Positions 33,071 to 45,320 are shown, counted from the stretch's first letter. The stretch is DNA of 64,000 nucleotides from Pollenia angustigena (GCA_930367215.1 OV884060.1:11674001-11738000), one strand, 5' to 3'. The notes: generated from the letters alone by a model not told the origin. Numbers and translations are program-made.

Positions 33071-33825
33071 TAAATCTTTTAGGCCGAGTTTTGAGATGTG
33101 GATTAAGTTAAAACTTTGTTAAACGTAGTCTCAAACTCGGATTTTTCCAGTGAAATGTGATTTTTTTCATAATTCCATTAAAGACTAATAGTATGTTCAC
33201 ATTTGGGTTTTTAAACGCGTTTAAGCAAAATGTTGATTTAGCTAATCAAAGCCGTTCACATTACATTTGAGATGATTAAGATGACAGATGATTAAGAAAA
33301 AACACACACACAAGCACACAAAAAAACAACAAACAAATTTAAATTTCTTTAAAGTATTAAAAATGGATAAAAACACTTTTATAAAATTATCAGAAGATTA
33401 TTTTAATCAATTTAATGATGAAATTGTGAAAATTTATGAATTATTTAAGGAAAAAAAAAATAAAAATATTAAGCAGACATCTTGGCCGGTTGTACACAAT
33501 CGAGCGATTCTACATTATTAGGGTATGTTCAGTGGATTCTATGTGGTTTATGAAGTGATTTAGTTGTAATCATGTCGATTTGAAGTGATTAACAAATCAC
33601 TTCAATGTATGGGTAATCATCTCGATTTTGAAGTGATTAGAGCTTAATCACGTTCGAACTGCTTAAACGCGTTTAAGAAGCCAAATGTGAACATACTATA
33701 ACATATTAAGCAAAACTTAGCAGTTCCGTCAAAATTTTGTGTACAACCTTGGTAATGGCGACACAAATCAGTTTTCAGATTAACTAATCCTGGTTTTACT
33801 GAGATCTCTAAAACCCAGCCTTGGT
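33071..33825. mobile_element. GGCCGAGTTTTGAGAT-ended element (outer)
   Basis: The left GGCCGAGTTTTGAGATGTGG resembles the inverted right end GGCTGGGTTTTAGAGATCTC. Left flank TTA, right flank TTG. It contains the 510-bp MITE below. Boundaries are approximate. Confidence 0.45.
33189..33698. mobile_element. PIF/Harbinger-like MITE, TAGTATGTTCACATTTGG termini
   Basis: Left TAGTATGTTCACATTTGG with TTAAACGCGTTTAAGCA close by, and the inverse at the right. TAA flanks both sides (33186-33188 and 33699-33701). Inside, a 53-codon frame from 33363 starts MDKNTFIKLSEDYFNQF and matches nothing I know. Confidence 0.75.
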
Positions 33826-34644
33826 TTAAACTTTCTCGACAGTTAAAAAAAATCTAAATTAATTATTTTCATGGCGTTTATATGAATGAACCCATTAAAA
33901 ACAAGTGAAATTTTGTCGTATTTGTATAAAACCTTAAATGACTTTTTTGCTAAATAAACATTGCCTTTTTTGAACGAAATTATTTTAATTGTTGTAGGTT
34001 TTTAAGTTAATAAAATTTTATATATTTTGCAAAATATTTTTCAAATACGACTTATCAACAAACAAACATTTTAAATGTTAAAATCTTTAACATTTTCCAT
34101 TGTTTTTTCTTTAAAACATCAACTAGTACCGAACATTAATTACTTAATTTCATCTTTTAACAACAAAATGCCTAAATATCAAAAAAAAACAAACCATTTT
34201 TAGGAATTCCAAACATATAAATCATGCAACAAAAAGAAAAAAAAACTACACCAACAAATGAAATATTTTTGTTACACCAACTAAAAATGTAATCTTTTAA
34301 GATAAAAATGTTTGTTAAGTTTGTTATCTCTTCAGGCATCAAACAAACTTGTCAATTGCAGAACGCATCTAACATTTTGGCAGCTCAAGAAAAAAATAAA
34401 GTTACTTAACTCATCTTCAGTTACAACTTAACGTACCAGCCTTTTAAGATGATATTTTTTCTTATTTTCAAAAAAAAAAAACTTTTACATGCCTTAAAAT
34501 AAACTTAAAAACCAGCGAAGGTTAAAAATAACGCTAAAATTATATTTATTAATAGAGTAAAGGGTGTTACATTTGAAGGTAATTTGTCATTACGGGAACA
34601 CTTTGTTTTAGTGCAGAAGAAGCGTGCTTAATATTTACTTTTAA
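33826..34644. other. A+T-rich, nothing identified
   Basis: No termini, motifs or usable frames seen. Confidence 0.4.
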
Positions 34645-35830
34645 CTAGCGGACCCGGCGAACTTCGCCTCGCCCTTTCTATTTTTTTCATTTGGAAAGCC
34701 ATTAAGGAATAATTTCACACAAAATTTCGTACAAAAAAATCAATTTCGATTTTTTAAATTTTCCGACTTTTGCGGAGAGATTTTCCAATTTTCCGCAATT
34801 TTCCATGATTTACACTAAGAACTTTCTATTGTTTGATTTGGAAAGCCATTAAGGAATAATTTCACACAAAATTTCATACAAAAATTCGATTTTCGTTTTT
34901 TGCAATTTTCCAACTTCTCCAAGGGATTTTCCAAAATTTTCTTCCGTAAAAACCTAACAAAAAATGTTGCAGAAATCGGCCCAGCCGTTCTCCTTTTATG
35001 AATTACTATACATTTTTACACCATTTTTATATACACCAATACCCCGGTTTGCGTCGCTGATTGGGACCGGAAAAAGTCGACGCAAACTGAAGAACGATTT
35101 TCCATACATTTGTATTGATTTTCTTCAAGTGGTTCCGAGATTCATAATTTTAGCTAAAAAAATTAATTTTGATTTCATAGACTTTATAACGGATAATTTT
35201 ATTTTAGATCTTCAAATAAAGTTAAAGCTTTCTTTTGAATATACTATTTAAGGGCACTCATAGCTGATTTTGATCTTCAATCCAAATAGTGACGTGGCTC
35301 CATTGTTTTCTAATTTTTGTAACCTGTTTATGTTGTAACGATGTTCTTGTTTCAACAAATTTCTTAATTTTATCAGCGTCACTGGAACAACAAATGGATT
35401 TGATGTAGAAGGGGCTAGTTCAAGGTTTTTTTTCAATATCAACAGCCTTTTCCCCTGATTTAGACACGTCAAAATGCCCAGTTTTTGTTCATAGCTTATT
35501 TGCGATTACAACCATTAAATCGTTGTTGCAAAATATTTAAATTTAACTTTACTTCAGCAAATGTAATTTGAAATCAGTTGCAATCAGCAGACAACCTTCA
35601 CATACATATTTTCATTTGACTTTAACGGGAAATCCCCTTTTTCTGTTTAAGCTTTGTACAAACATTTTTATATTAACGGTGCAAATCGAAGCACTAGCAA
35701 CTTCGAAGCCATGCGGCGCAAAGTAAAACAAAATCGACGCAACTTCGAAATCACAAAAATTTTAAAAAGGCGCAACTTCGAAAACGACGCAAACCAAAGC
35801 GACGCAAATCGGGGTATTGGTGTATATAGA
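34645..35830 (-). mobile_element. Second Helitron (interrupted in its 5' end)
   Basis: On the minus strand the 3' end has hairpin GGCGAAGTTCGCC, then GGGTCCG and terminal CTAG (34648-34645). The 5' end is TCTATATA (35830) continuing, after the nested MITE, as TATAAAAAT (35033 downward). GCCGATTTCTGCAACATTTT also fits the family. Two imperfect units of about 150 bp (34681 and 34832: TTTGGAAAGCCATTAAGGAA) form a short tandem array. No coding sequence. The base before TC is T and not A, so the exact 5' edge is less certain. Confidence 0.65.
35034..35822. mobile_element. CACCAATACCCCG-ended MITE inside the Helitron
   Basis: Ends CACCAATACCCCGGTTTGCG and inverse CGCAAATCGGGGTATTGGTG. Flanked by TATATA on both sides (or TA). 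CGACGCAAA recurs near both ends. The frames inside are not convincing. 789 bp. Confidence 0.8.
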
Positions 35831-35975
35831 AGTAATCTATAATGAAAGTTCTGAAAAAAAATGTTGAAAGAAGTTCCGAAAGGAAAACAATTTCGTTAAA
35901 AGAATATTTAAAACAATATTTATTTCCAATAGGATCTGGGATTTTAATTCTCATGGTGAGTAACATTTTTATTAT

Positions 35976-36142
35976 AAATTTTCATATTAATTCGAATGTT
36001 TATTCTAAGTCAAACAACAATCCATAAAGCCTTCATACTTTAATAGGCCTATTCCATCAATATTTTTTTTTTTAGGAAAATTTTTCCATGCACTATCAGA
36101 ATTTTTGACTTAGAATACACATTCGAATTAATATGAAAATTT
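35976..36142. repeat. 37-bp inverted repeat
   Basis: 35976-36012 (TTCATATTAATTCGAATGTT) pairs with 36106-36142 with few mismatches. A related single arm is at 57868-57905. Probably a small MITE. Confidence 0.7.
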
Positions 36143-36244
36143 ACAATATTTATTTCGTTAAACAAAGTTTTCAACAAAAATTTTTTCACTTATTAAATTA
36201 ATTTTAAACAACTAAATTTTGTTCAACATTTTTAAATCCAAATA

Positions 36245-36560
36245 TTTTTTATTTTAACTCATGCTTAAGTTCATAACATTTAATTTTCCTTAAATTATTT
36301 GAATGAAAAAGAAATTTTAAAACATGAAATGAATAAAATTTTTTTGTTAAGTTTTCTTAACTGAACCGGGGCTCGAACTCGCATCAAATTTACATGTTTC
36401 GGAAACAACCTCGTTCTCATCATCAGAGTTCTTTGCAGTTTAAGCCTTTCCACCAATACGAATGCTGGCAGTCTAAAGTCGAACGTAAATCTTTAAACCA
36501 GCGGTATTTTCCGTGGATCGAAATTTGCTGTAATTAATTATCTATTTTTTAACTTTCTTT
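36245..36560 (-). mobile_element. Foldback family with tRNA-like core, copy 3
   Basis: The arm sequence (CATTTAATTTTCCTTAAATT) is followed by a core with a minus-strand GCGAGTTCGAGCCCCGG B-box-like motif. A second, damaged partial copy lies at 36795-36975 (CATGGAACCGGGGCTTGAAC). Confidence 0.6.
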
Positions 36561-37130
36561 ACATGCTTCTCCTCAATTCTGTTTTTTCCGTACTTTTGTG
36601 AAGAATTTTTCTTGCAATCTTGAGTAAATTTGTTTTTTATGTTTTTTTTCTCTGACCTGCACAACTAAAGGACAAATGTAAACATATATAGAGCTCGTGC
36701 CATAGATTTTACAGCAATTAGTTTCTTGTGGTTAATCGAACTGTTTATGGTTTTTTATGCAAGTTCGAATTTTTTTTTTTTTGTAATCAGGATCAAATTC
36801 ATAAAGTTTAATTTTCATTAAATTATTTTTATTGCAGGAAGGAATTATACAACATGAAATAAATTTAAATTGATTGATAATTTTTCTTGACTGATTCGAC
36901 CCGAATTCAAGAATTAAAATTAATTGATAATTTTTCATGGAACCGGGGCTTGAACTCGGATCGAATTTAAATTTTGATAAAAATTTTTCGTTTAAAACCT
37001 CTTTAACAGTAGTTTTACCGAAAATTCTTCGTAAAAAAGTTAAAATAAAACTTTTAAATATTTCTTTACAAAAATTTTACAAAAAAACTTTTTCGTAACA
37101 AAATTTTTGCAACAACTATACACTGAAAGA

Positions 37131-38232
37131 ACTTTCTTCACAGATCCAATGGATTTTCGCATTAATCCAATGAAAAATTACATTAAAATTCAACCTATGT
37201 AACCCTTCATTGGATTAATGGAGAATGTTAATTAGCCCTCCGTTAATGAAATGTTTCATAAAATCAATGAAAATTTTGCATTATTCAAATGTAAAACGTT
37301 TAAAGCTATTTTTTATTATTTTAATATAAATGTTTTTATATTTGAATAAAATTTTTTATTTATTTTATCCATTTTTTCAATGTGCATTTTGAGTTGTTGA
37401 GATTTTTTTTTTTTTTATTTGTTTCAAATCATCAAGTTTTATTAATTTTATTTCGTTTACATCATGTTATGTTCTACTTTCATAAGTTAACCTTTAAGTA
37501 AATTGTACTAAATTCATTTTCCAGCCCGCGACGACCTTCATCTGCCTTCTTTCCATTTTTCTGGCTTGTACTACTGCGTAAATTTTGTGTATTTAAATTA
37601 ACAATTAAAGAAAAAAGAATGTGAGAATTTGTTGCTCTTGTTTTTTCTTTCGCGTTGTTTGTTTTTGAATCTAAATATTTCTTACATTTAGCTAAAATCA
37701 GTATTTCGTTATCGTAATGAATTTTTTTCATTTATGTTATGAAACATTAAAATTTACAACTTTTTTCATATATTTGCATGTCTACCGCTAAAAATTTAAT
37801 TAAAAAAAAATGTTTTTACAACAGTTATAGGAAGAATATTTTTTTAGTTATAAGTATGTATTTTGAAGTTAAAGAATCTTATCTTGTTTTAGTGACTTTT
37901 ATCATGAAAAATATGAAGTTACATAAGATTTCTTTTTTTTATTTAATTAAAAACACTTAAATATTTTAATTAATAGTTCCTTTTAATCTTAAAAAACCTA
38001 TTGAAATTATGTTTAACAATAAGTTGAAATTTTCTTTTGAAAGAGATATTAAGTTGTCATTAATTTAATGAAAAATGTTAACGAAATAACGAAACTCAAT
38101 TTCGTAGTGTTAATGAAATTGTTTCATTATATTTGTAAAATTTCATTCTCGTAATGAAATTTTTCATTGGATTAATGAAAAAAATTTAATGAAATTAATT
38201 CATTAGATTTATGAAGCATAATTCTTTCAGTG
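37131..38232. mobile_element. CACTGAAAG-family element, copy 2 (both ends)
   Basis: Starts CACTGAAAGAACTTTCTTCA and ends AATTCTTTCAGTG. Both subterminal regions are built from ATTAATCCAATGAAA/TTTCATTGGATTAAT motifs. The middle (37480-37731) has a minus-strand 83-residue frame with the less A+T-rich stretch RSSTSQKNGKKADEGRRGLE. It is absent from copy 1 and might be captured sequence; no family recognised. Flanks show no clear target duplication. Confidence 0.65.
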
Positions 38233-38339
38233 AAGTTTGATACAAAAATTGTTCGTTCCTACATTTTAATGAATATTTTTCTTAACGTTCACTTTCAATA
38301 AAATTTTTGTTAGCAAAAATTTCGGTAAAAAATTTTCGT

Positions 38340-38660
38340 TTACAAAAATATTGATATCGGCTTATGGGTTTAAAGACTCTATTTCGGAAAGAATATTGTA
38401 TGGGGGCTATGTTAAATTATGGACAGATTCTCACCATTTGCAACAGGCTTCGTCCTTATGACAATTGGAATCTATGTACCAAATGTGATCAAATTATCTC
38501 CAAAATTGTGAGCCATATTTTGCCTACAAGATTTACATGGACTAGTTATATCAATTCAAAAAGTGCCTGTAAGTCGATTGGTCTTGGGCCCATATCTTAA
38601 GCTGTTAAAAACATCAGTACAAACGCCTAATACTCTCCACAATTGTGTTGTGGGTATACA
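38340..38660 (-). repeat. Fragment of dispersed repeat X
   Basis: On the minus strand TATACCCACAACACAATTGT at about 38650 matches the X start at 28015. The rest resembles X only loosely (ATGGACAGATTCTCACCATT). Confidence 0.4.
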
Positions 38661-38689
38661 AAAAAGTTTAGCAAAAACTAAATTTAGGG

Positions 38690-40029
38690 GAAGTTTATAT
38701 TTGAATATTTGATAACAAAAAAATTTTTTATTTTAAATATTTTGATGAAAATTTTTTATTCGAAATATTTGGACGAAAACTTTTCATTAAAAATATTTTT
38801 ATGAAAAATTAGCATTACAAATATTCAGACGAAAACTTTTCGATAAAGTAGTTTTAATGAAAATCATAAACATACTAAAATAATCACATAAAAGATTTTA
38901 TTAACCAAGTTTGATGGAAAATTTCCGTTAATAAAATTTTGCCATACATTTTTATTTGAATTAGCTTAAATAAAAACTTTTCGTTAAGAAATAGTTTAAA
39001 CAACACCTCCCCTGTTAACTTTTTTTATTATTTAGCAAAAAGTACCTCATATTGAATTCCACACTTGCTGAAATCAATAAAAGCCTGTGTGTTGTAAAAT
39101 TATTAACCACGTATAAGTTGTACTCGAACTGGTACCATAAAAATTGTTCTATAATTTTTGTTTATTTTGATGGATTTGTTGTGTTGGTTGGTTCGTTTTG
39201 TCTTGAATGGATGTGGTATTTTATGGAATATCTTTGCTAATAGTTTTGTTAAGTGAATACCTGGTAATATGGATGGATTACAATTTTAAACGTTTATGTA
39301 GTCTATAAGCCTCAATCTGTTTAAATTACTGTTGCTTTTAATATTTCACGACATTTTTACAGCTTTTTGTGAATAGAAATCTGATTTTTTTTTTTTTTTA
39401 TAATTAGTCAAAAAATGGATTCTATTAAAAAGCAAGAACATCAACAACAACTGTGAAAAAAAACCAAAGTCAAATGTACAAACAAATTTTTGCGATTGCA
39501 ATTTAGAGATTGTCTGTTGAAGTATGAACAAAAAAGAACGATCACCTTGCTCTTCATCTAAATTAGTTGAGTTTTTATTATGTAAATAATGAAAAATTTA
39601 TTCATTCGTAGTCTGAATTATGGATTGTTCTTGATGGAATCATTAAAATTGAATGCAAGGTTACAAAAATTATTAACGAAAAAACAGAGTTGTGGATATA
39701 AAAAAGACATCTTAAAATTTTATTTTGAGTTGTAAAGACTACCAGTTATGAACATAGTGAATTCTTAATTAATTTAGTAATTGGCAGTTTAAGGTTTTAA
39801 TGTTATTAAAGATTCTAACTGAAAACGAAAGACTTAAGGCACATGCTACAAAAGATTTAAGAAAAATACTTTATAAAACATTTTCTTAAAAGAAAAAAGC
39901 TTCCTTTATTGTTTTTTTTTACTATTAAGAAAACCAAATTTACTTTATTTAATTAATATAATGAAAATTGTTGTTAAGGTTTTGTAAAATTCGTTAAAAA
40001 AAATATTTTACACAAATAATATTTAAGTA
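38690..40029. other. AAAATTTT array then A+T-rich sequence, no gene
   Basis: 38690-39000 continues the AAAATTTTGATGAAAA-type array. 39000-40029 has only short frames and no recognisable motif. Confidence 0.35.
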
Positions 40030-41462
40030 AAATAATTAGTATTCTGGTTATTTTGTTGAACTATTATGGTTTTTAATCCAAAATTTTTTAATATTTTTTA
40101 ATTAGGCTTAAGTTCATCAAATTTAATTTTCATTAAATTATTTTTTATGAAGAAAGGAATTTTACAACATGAAAATTAATTAAAATTGTTATCGATAATC
40201 TTTCATCCTTGACCGTGGCTGGGGCACGAACCCTGGCCGGTAGGTTACCCTGACATGTTTCGATCGAAACCACTCGATCTCCTCAGATGGATTTGCCGTC
40301 TTACAATCGCAGTCATCAATAGTCAAACATCAATCCTTAAACCAAATTGTATTTTAACTTTTGGTAGATCGAAATTTGCTTTTTTGAATGATAATCTATT
40401 TTAATTGATTTTACACGTTTTTCCTTACTTGTGTTTTTTCGTAAGAACAAAGAAAAGAAATCTTTAGAATGAAATTTGTTTAAAAAATATTAACAAAAAT
40501 CTTTAACGGAAGAATATTTTACTGAAATTTTTAAATAAAAATTTCTAATAAGGCAAGTGTTTAAGTAAAGTTTTTTTTTTTTTAATTTAAAAAAATAATG
40601 TTAATTGAAAAGATAAACAAAATTCGTTTTTTAATGAAAAACTTTTGTTGATAAAAGAAAATCTTTCGCTAAAAGAATTTGTGTTGGAAATTTTAATGAA
40701 ACAATTTTTTATTTTTAACAAAAATTTTCAATTTTAATGAAAAATGTTGTTGTTGAAAATCTTTCGCTTAAAGAAATTTGAAAAAAAATTTGTGTTGGAA
40801 ATTTCAACGAAACAATTTTTTATTTTTAACGAAAATTTTCATTTAAAAATTTTAAAGAAATTGTTGAAAAATTTTAATGAAAACTTTTTGTTAACTAAGG
40901 ATTTTATTAAAAATATTGTTAAACAGTGGCGCTAACGGTAGAACTGCAAAGAATTCTGATGATGGGAACGTTCTTATTGTCGAATAATGAAAATTCAACC
41001 CGAGTTCAATCCCCCGTTCAGTCAGGAATAAAAATTATCAAAAATAAAAATTTAATTAATTTCACTAAAATAATTTAATGAAAATTAAATTTGATAAACT
41101 TAAAACCAATTTAAAAATATCCAAAATTTTTATTTGTATACAAAAAAAGGATTGATGTTTGACTATTGACGTCAGCAGTCGTCGATGGCTGCGAGTGTAA
41201 GACGGCAAATCCATCTGAGGAGATCGAGTGGTTGCGATCGAAACATGTCATGGTAACCTGCCGGCCAGGGTTCGGGCCCGAGCCACGTCAAGAACGAAAG
41301 ATTATCAATAACAATTTTAATTAATTTTCATGTTGTAAAATACCTTTCTTCATAAAAATAATTTAATGAAAATTAAATTTCATGAACTTAAGCCTAATTA
41401 AAAATATTAAAAATTTGGATTAAAAACCATAAATAGTTCAACAAAATAACCACAATACTAAT
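40030..41462. mobile_element. 1.43-kb foldback element with arms of about 310 bp
   Basis: 40030-40345 is the inverse of 41150-41462 with few changes. Both share TTTTGTTGAACTATT, AATTAGGCTTAAGTTCAT, GAAACATGTC and GGATTTGCCGTCTTACA. Each arm carries a tRNA-like core with a GGGTTCG box. Between them is a third, diverged core (40925-41140, CCCGAGTTCAATCCCC) and an AAAATTTT array. This looks like two or three foldback copies combined. Non-coding. Confidence 0.8.
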
Positions 41463-42839
41463 TATTGTTGAGGAAATTTAAAAAAAAATCATTCGGCACA
41501 ACAATCATGACGAGAATTGTTTTTTAAGGGAAACTTTCTATTGACAAACATTTTGATAAAAATGTCCATTAAAAAAAAAATTGTGTGAAAACTTTTGTTG
41601 ACACCTTGGATAACGGTCTGGTAGCGTTATGGTGGCTTAAGTTGAGGCTGTGATTTTAGGACTTTAGGAAACCGGACTCGAAGACATTGAACTCAAAGGC
41701 CTTTGATTACGGAACTTTTCTGCTACCTCCACTACTCATATACTCTTGGGACCAGTGATACCAGGATCAATTAAAAAAAATCCCTACGTGTGTCCAAAAA
41801 AATCCTTTTTTTCCCTACAACCAGGAAAAAATGTCCATACACTTATCCCTACGTTAAAAATTTATTGTTTTTAGCGACAAGAAAACAAATACATATTTAT
41901 TTTGTTTAACATTTTGTACATATTTATTAAAATAAAATTTTTTTATTAAAAAAAAACAATTAATTTCAAAAATAACACTGTGTGGCAAATTTAATTTTTT
42001 TCTTTTTGACAGAAACGACTCCAGAAATCCTTTAATCTAGAACCAAATAGTGACAAACTTCATATTTGATTTATCATTTCCTCATCTTTTGTTCATTTTT
42101 TAAGAGCTTAATAGTTTTCAAGAATACTTATTTTTAATAATTTTTTTAACATACATAAGTATCTAATAATTTTAAGAAAACTTGGTACCAAATAAAAGGG
42201 GGCTCTGTAAAATTTAAAAAAAAATGTTTTCTTTAGTTCCCCTGAACTTAAATATAAACAAAGATCCTTTTAAAAGTAAGTCATTTTTATTTCTTTTAAG
42301 CGGCTCATACCCTTGCAATAAAATTGTTCAATTTTACGTAATGTACAATTATATCGCCAATGTTTATGTTATATTCGAAGGTGCCACAATATATTGGCAA
42401 CAATCAAAAGACTTTTGATTTTTATTGCACAACGAAAAGAAAGTGAAATGTGTTGGCAACATTGAACAGAGCTGTTTATGTTATTCCTATAGGTTATGTT
42501 CACCTTTTTATTGAATGAATGAAACCATTGTGCAACTTATTGCATAATATAGGACAAAATCGAAATAATATGGCGAATATCATAAACAATAATATTGCAA
42601 GTATATGGGCCGCTTTAGCTTAGAAGGTGTGATTGTTTTTTTTACAAATAAATTTCTATGCAGAAATTTCATTTATTAGATATTCGCGTTTAATATTCGA
42701 ATACATTTTGGGGAATGTGAGTGCGAATGCAAATAGCAAAAATAAGAGAATAGTTCGCAATGCGAACGCGAATATACGTTGCCACTTAATTATATATTAG
42801 GGGGTTCGAAGAATATTCGGGTACATGGTTTTAATATAT

Positions 42840-43850
42840 GGGTAATTCCATGTCAAAACGACCAAGAGTGGGACACGACCCCTTCCGATTTTAATGAAAT
42901 TTGGTGAGAAGGTTTCTTTTATCTTATTAGGAACATATATGAACGAAAAAAATTTTTAAAATTTGTTTTTCGAAAGTTATGTCATATTCAAAATGTCATA
43001 ATTTCGGAAAATTAGCCGAATGTGTTGAGCTTATTTCTTCAATATCTCGAAAACTACTTGACATACGAAGATGATTTTGATGTCATTTTAAAGAGAACAC
43101 TTGGGGCTACAAACCATAAATTGAAAAAAAAAAAAATTTTTTGGAAAAATGTAGTATCTGCAAAATCTTAAATTTTAAAAACGGTCTAAGTCAAAAACCT
43201 ATTTTTTTATTTGGCTGATTTTTTTTTTTTTTTGTATAATACCTCAAACTGTTCTTTAAAAATCCTGAAACTTTGAAGGAGGTGTTTTTTCTTTTTTAAG
43301 ATATGATTTTTTTTCTTTCGCAACCCTTAAAAAAATAATATTAATATAGAATTTTGATATTGTAATTTTGAGCAATAAGTACACTGTGCTAGTTGCAAAC
43401 AACAGACCAGCCGCGCACCTGGCATTTTACCCTAATTGGGGACGCTGAATCCAGTGGTGCTAACCGTTTTTTTAGGTTAGCTCCTGTTTTCAAGATATAC
43501 CGTTATTTCGAAAATGTAAGTGGACGCACAGCATATATTCGCTTAACTCAAAAACGCTTTAGTTTATTGAAATAACTAAAAAAACCGAAATTCGGCAATA
43601 AAAAATAAAGGGGGGCTGGTCATACATTTGACCCATCTAGGAGCATCCTACGCGCTGCAGGAGCCAAATTAAAGAATTTTATTAAGCCGCAATATTTGTA
43701 CGGTACAGCGCGTAGGATGCTCCTAGATGGGTCAAATGTATGACCGTTCATATATGTTCCTAATAAGATAAAAGGAACCTTCTCACTAAATTTTATTAAA
43801 ATCGGAAGGGGTCGTGTCCCACTCTTGGTCGTTTTGACATGGAATTACCC
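42840..43850. mobile_element. 1-kb long-TIR element, GGGTAATTCCATG termini
   Basis: Terminal inverted repeats of about 110 bp (42840-42950 and 43742-43850) include GGGTAATTCCATGTCAAAAC and CGACCCCTTCCGATTTTA. ATAT flanks both ends, a possible 4-bp target duplication. A second, perfect 40-bp inverted repeat lies just inside the right arm. A 60-codon frame (43393-43575) starting MQTTDQPRTWHFTLIGDAES is unrecognised. Superfamily unknown. Confidence 0.8.
43618..43744. repeat. Perfect 40-bp inverted repeat inside the 1-kb element
   Basis: 43618-43657 (CATTTGACCCATCTAGGAGC) and 43705-43744 are exact inverses, separated by 47 bases. Confidence 0.85.
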
Positions 43851-44485
43851 ATATGGATTGCCAAATAAGAGAATAGTTCGCAATGCGAACGCGAATATAC
43901 GTTGCCACTTAATTATATATTAGGGGGTTCGAAGAATATTCGGGTACATGGTTTTAATATATGGATTGCCAGGCTATTAGGACTCATAGTAGGTATATGG
44001 TTTCTTTTAAAAAATATTAGATTTGTACTAAAATTCTATTGTATATGAAAAGTTTTCATATTTAAATGAAAATTAGATGAATATTAACGTATTTTTTGAT
44101 ACTATGTATATTGAAAATGAGACATAATTTTGAAAATTCCCTACATTTGCCTTAAAATAAAAAATCTGTCCTTTTTTCACTACGCTTGAAATTTTTCGAA
44201 AAAATCCCTAAAAAAGGGAAAATTCCCTAAATTTGGCATCACTGCGTGGTACTCCAATCTAATACCCTTCCAAGATCAACAACCAAAAACGAGAATAGAC
44301 AAGGCCGCAACAGGGCAAGAATTTCCAAGGTAGGGGAAGACAAGGACAAAACAATTTGTCTGGTACTGTTACAGTTCCGACGGATAGAGACCTTATGACA
44401 GTTCCGCTGATCAAAGGATCAAGTAACCTGGACAAGTCTTAAACGCCACAGGTGAAACATCTGAGACCATCACAACAAAGCAACA

Positions 44486-45320
44486 ACCATATTTTAATGG
44501 AAAATACTTTTTAATACAAATTTTGATAAAACAATTTTTTAATAAAAATGTTGATAAAAATTATTAAAAAAAAAAAAATTTATGAAAATTGTTTTAAAAA
44601 AAATTTTGATGAAAATTGTATTTAATAAAAATTTTTATGAACATTTTTTTTAATAAACATTTGGAAGAAATTTTTTTTAATAAAAATGTTGATGAAAATT
44701 TTTTGTTAATAAAAATTTTATGAAAATTTCTCGTTAATAAAAATATTAAGAAAATTTTTTATTACAGTTTTATTTGTTTCTTTCCTTTATAAAATCTAGG
44801 TCAATAAATTTTTCTGTACCTCCTTAATTTCATTGATACAGTTTTTGTTTTCTTTAAGGTCACAATTTTTCATTATTTATTATTTAAAAACTTTTATTTC
44901 GATTTACCTTCTATTAAATGTTCAATATGAGGGTAATATTTTTTTTTTTTTCTTCAAAACTATTTCATTCATTAATTATTTTTATTAGTTGCCATATAAC
45001 ACGATATCGGTCACTAATTCATTCAAATACAGATAAATGAATTTTGCGGTTATTGCGGCTTCATAATGAAGAAAAAAAAAATTATTTAGGTAAAATATTT
45101 CATAGTAATTTGTGCAAAACAGAATTTTATAATTGAAACGAACTTTAATGTAATCAAATTAATGAATAACAAACGAGCCGTAAAAAATGATTTAAAGAAA
45201 ATCTTTGTTAAGACATTCAAGGCTGAAAAATTTTGCTACTGAGATTTAAACGAAAGGAGGAGTAAATAAAAGAAATAAAGTTTGATTTGACCAGTAAAAT
45301 CTTTAACTTCAAAAAACTTT
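44486..45320. repeat. AAAATTTT-type array and A+T-rich sequence
   Basis: 44480-44760 has irregular units around TTAATAAAAATGTTGATGAA. The remainder has no identifiable feature. Confidence 0.4.

Larger units (their letters stand above)
42740..43970 (+). repeat. 108-bp tandem duplication; one copy holds the 1-kb element
   Basis: 43863-43970 repeats 42740-42839 plus 43855-43862 (AGAGAATAGTTCGCAATGCG, GTTCGAAGAATATTCGGG, GGATTGCC) with almost no change. Without the element the two units are adjacent. Confidence 0.85.
41753..44244. mobile_element. hAT-5, CAGTGATACCAG terminus, decayed
   Basis: Starts CAGTGATACCAGGATC and ends TTTGGCATCACTG. Flanking 8-mers CTTGGGAC and CGTGGTAC agree at six of eight positions. 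Subterminal AAAATCCCTA/TAGGGAAAAT motifs occur on both sides. It contains the 1-kb element below. No transposase frame is clear. Confidence 0.6.
41596..44485 (+). other. Unidentified moderately complex segment split by hAT-5
   Basis: 41596-41752 and 44253-44485 are less A+T-rich than their surroundings and flank hAT-5. They include GACACCTTGGATAACGGTCT and CCGACGGATAGAGACCTTAT. Perhaps a retroelement remnant; no frame is convincing. Confidence 0.25.

Noticed and set aside
33288..33521. Small gene starting MDKNTFIKLSEDYFNQF
   Set aside because: Lys/Asn-rich, inside a Harbinger-like MITE, no domain recognised, no second copy to test conservation.
37480..37731. Host exon on the minus strand (QNLRSSTSQKNGKK region)
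   Set aside because: It lies within a CACTGAAAG element. A CGCAG acceptor-like site exists, but no good donor or partner exon, so it is only noted.
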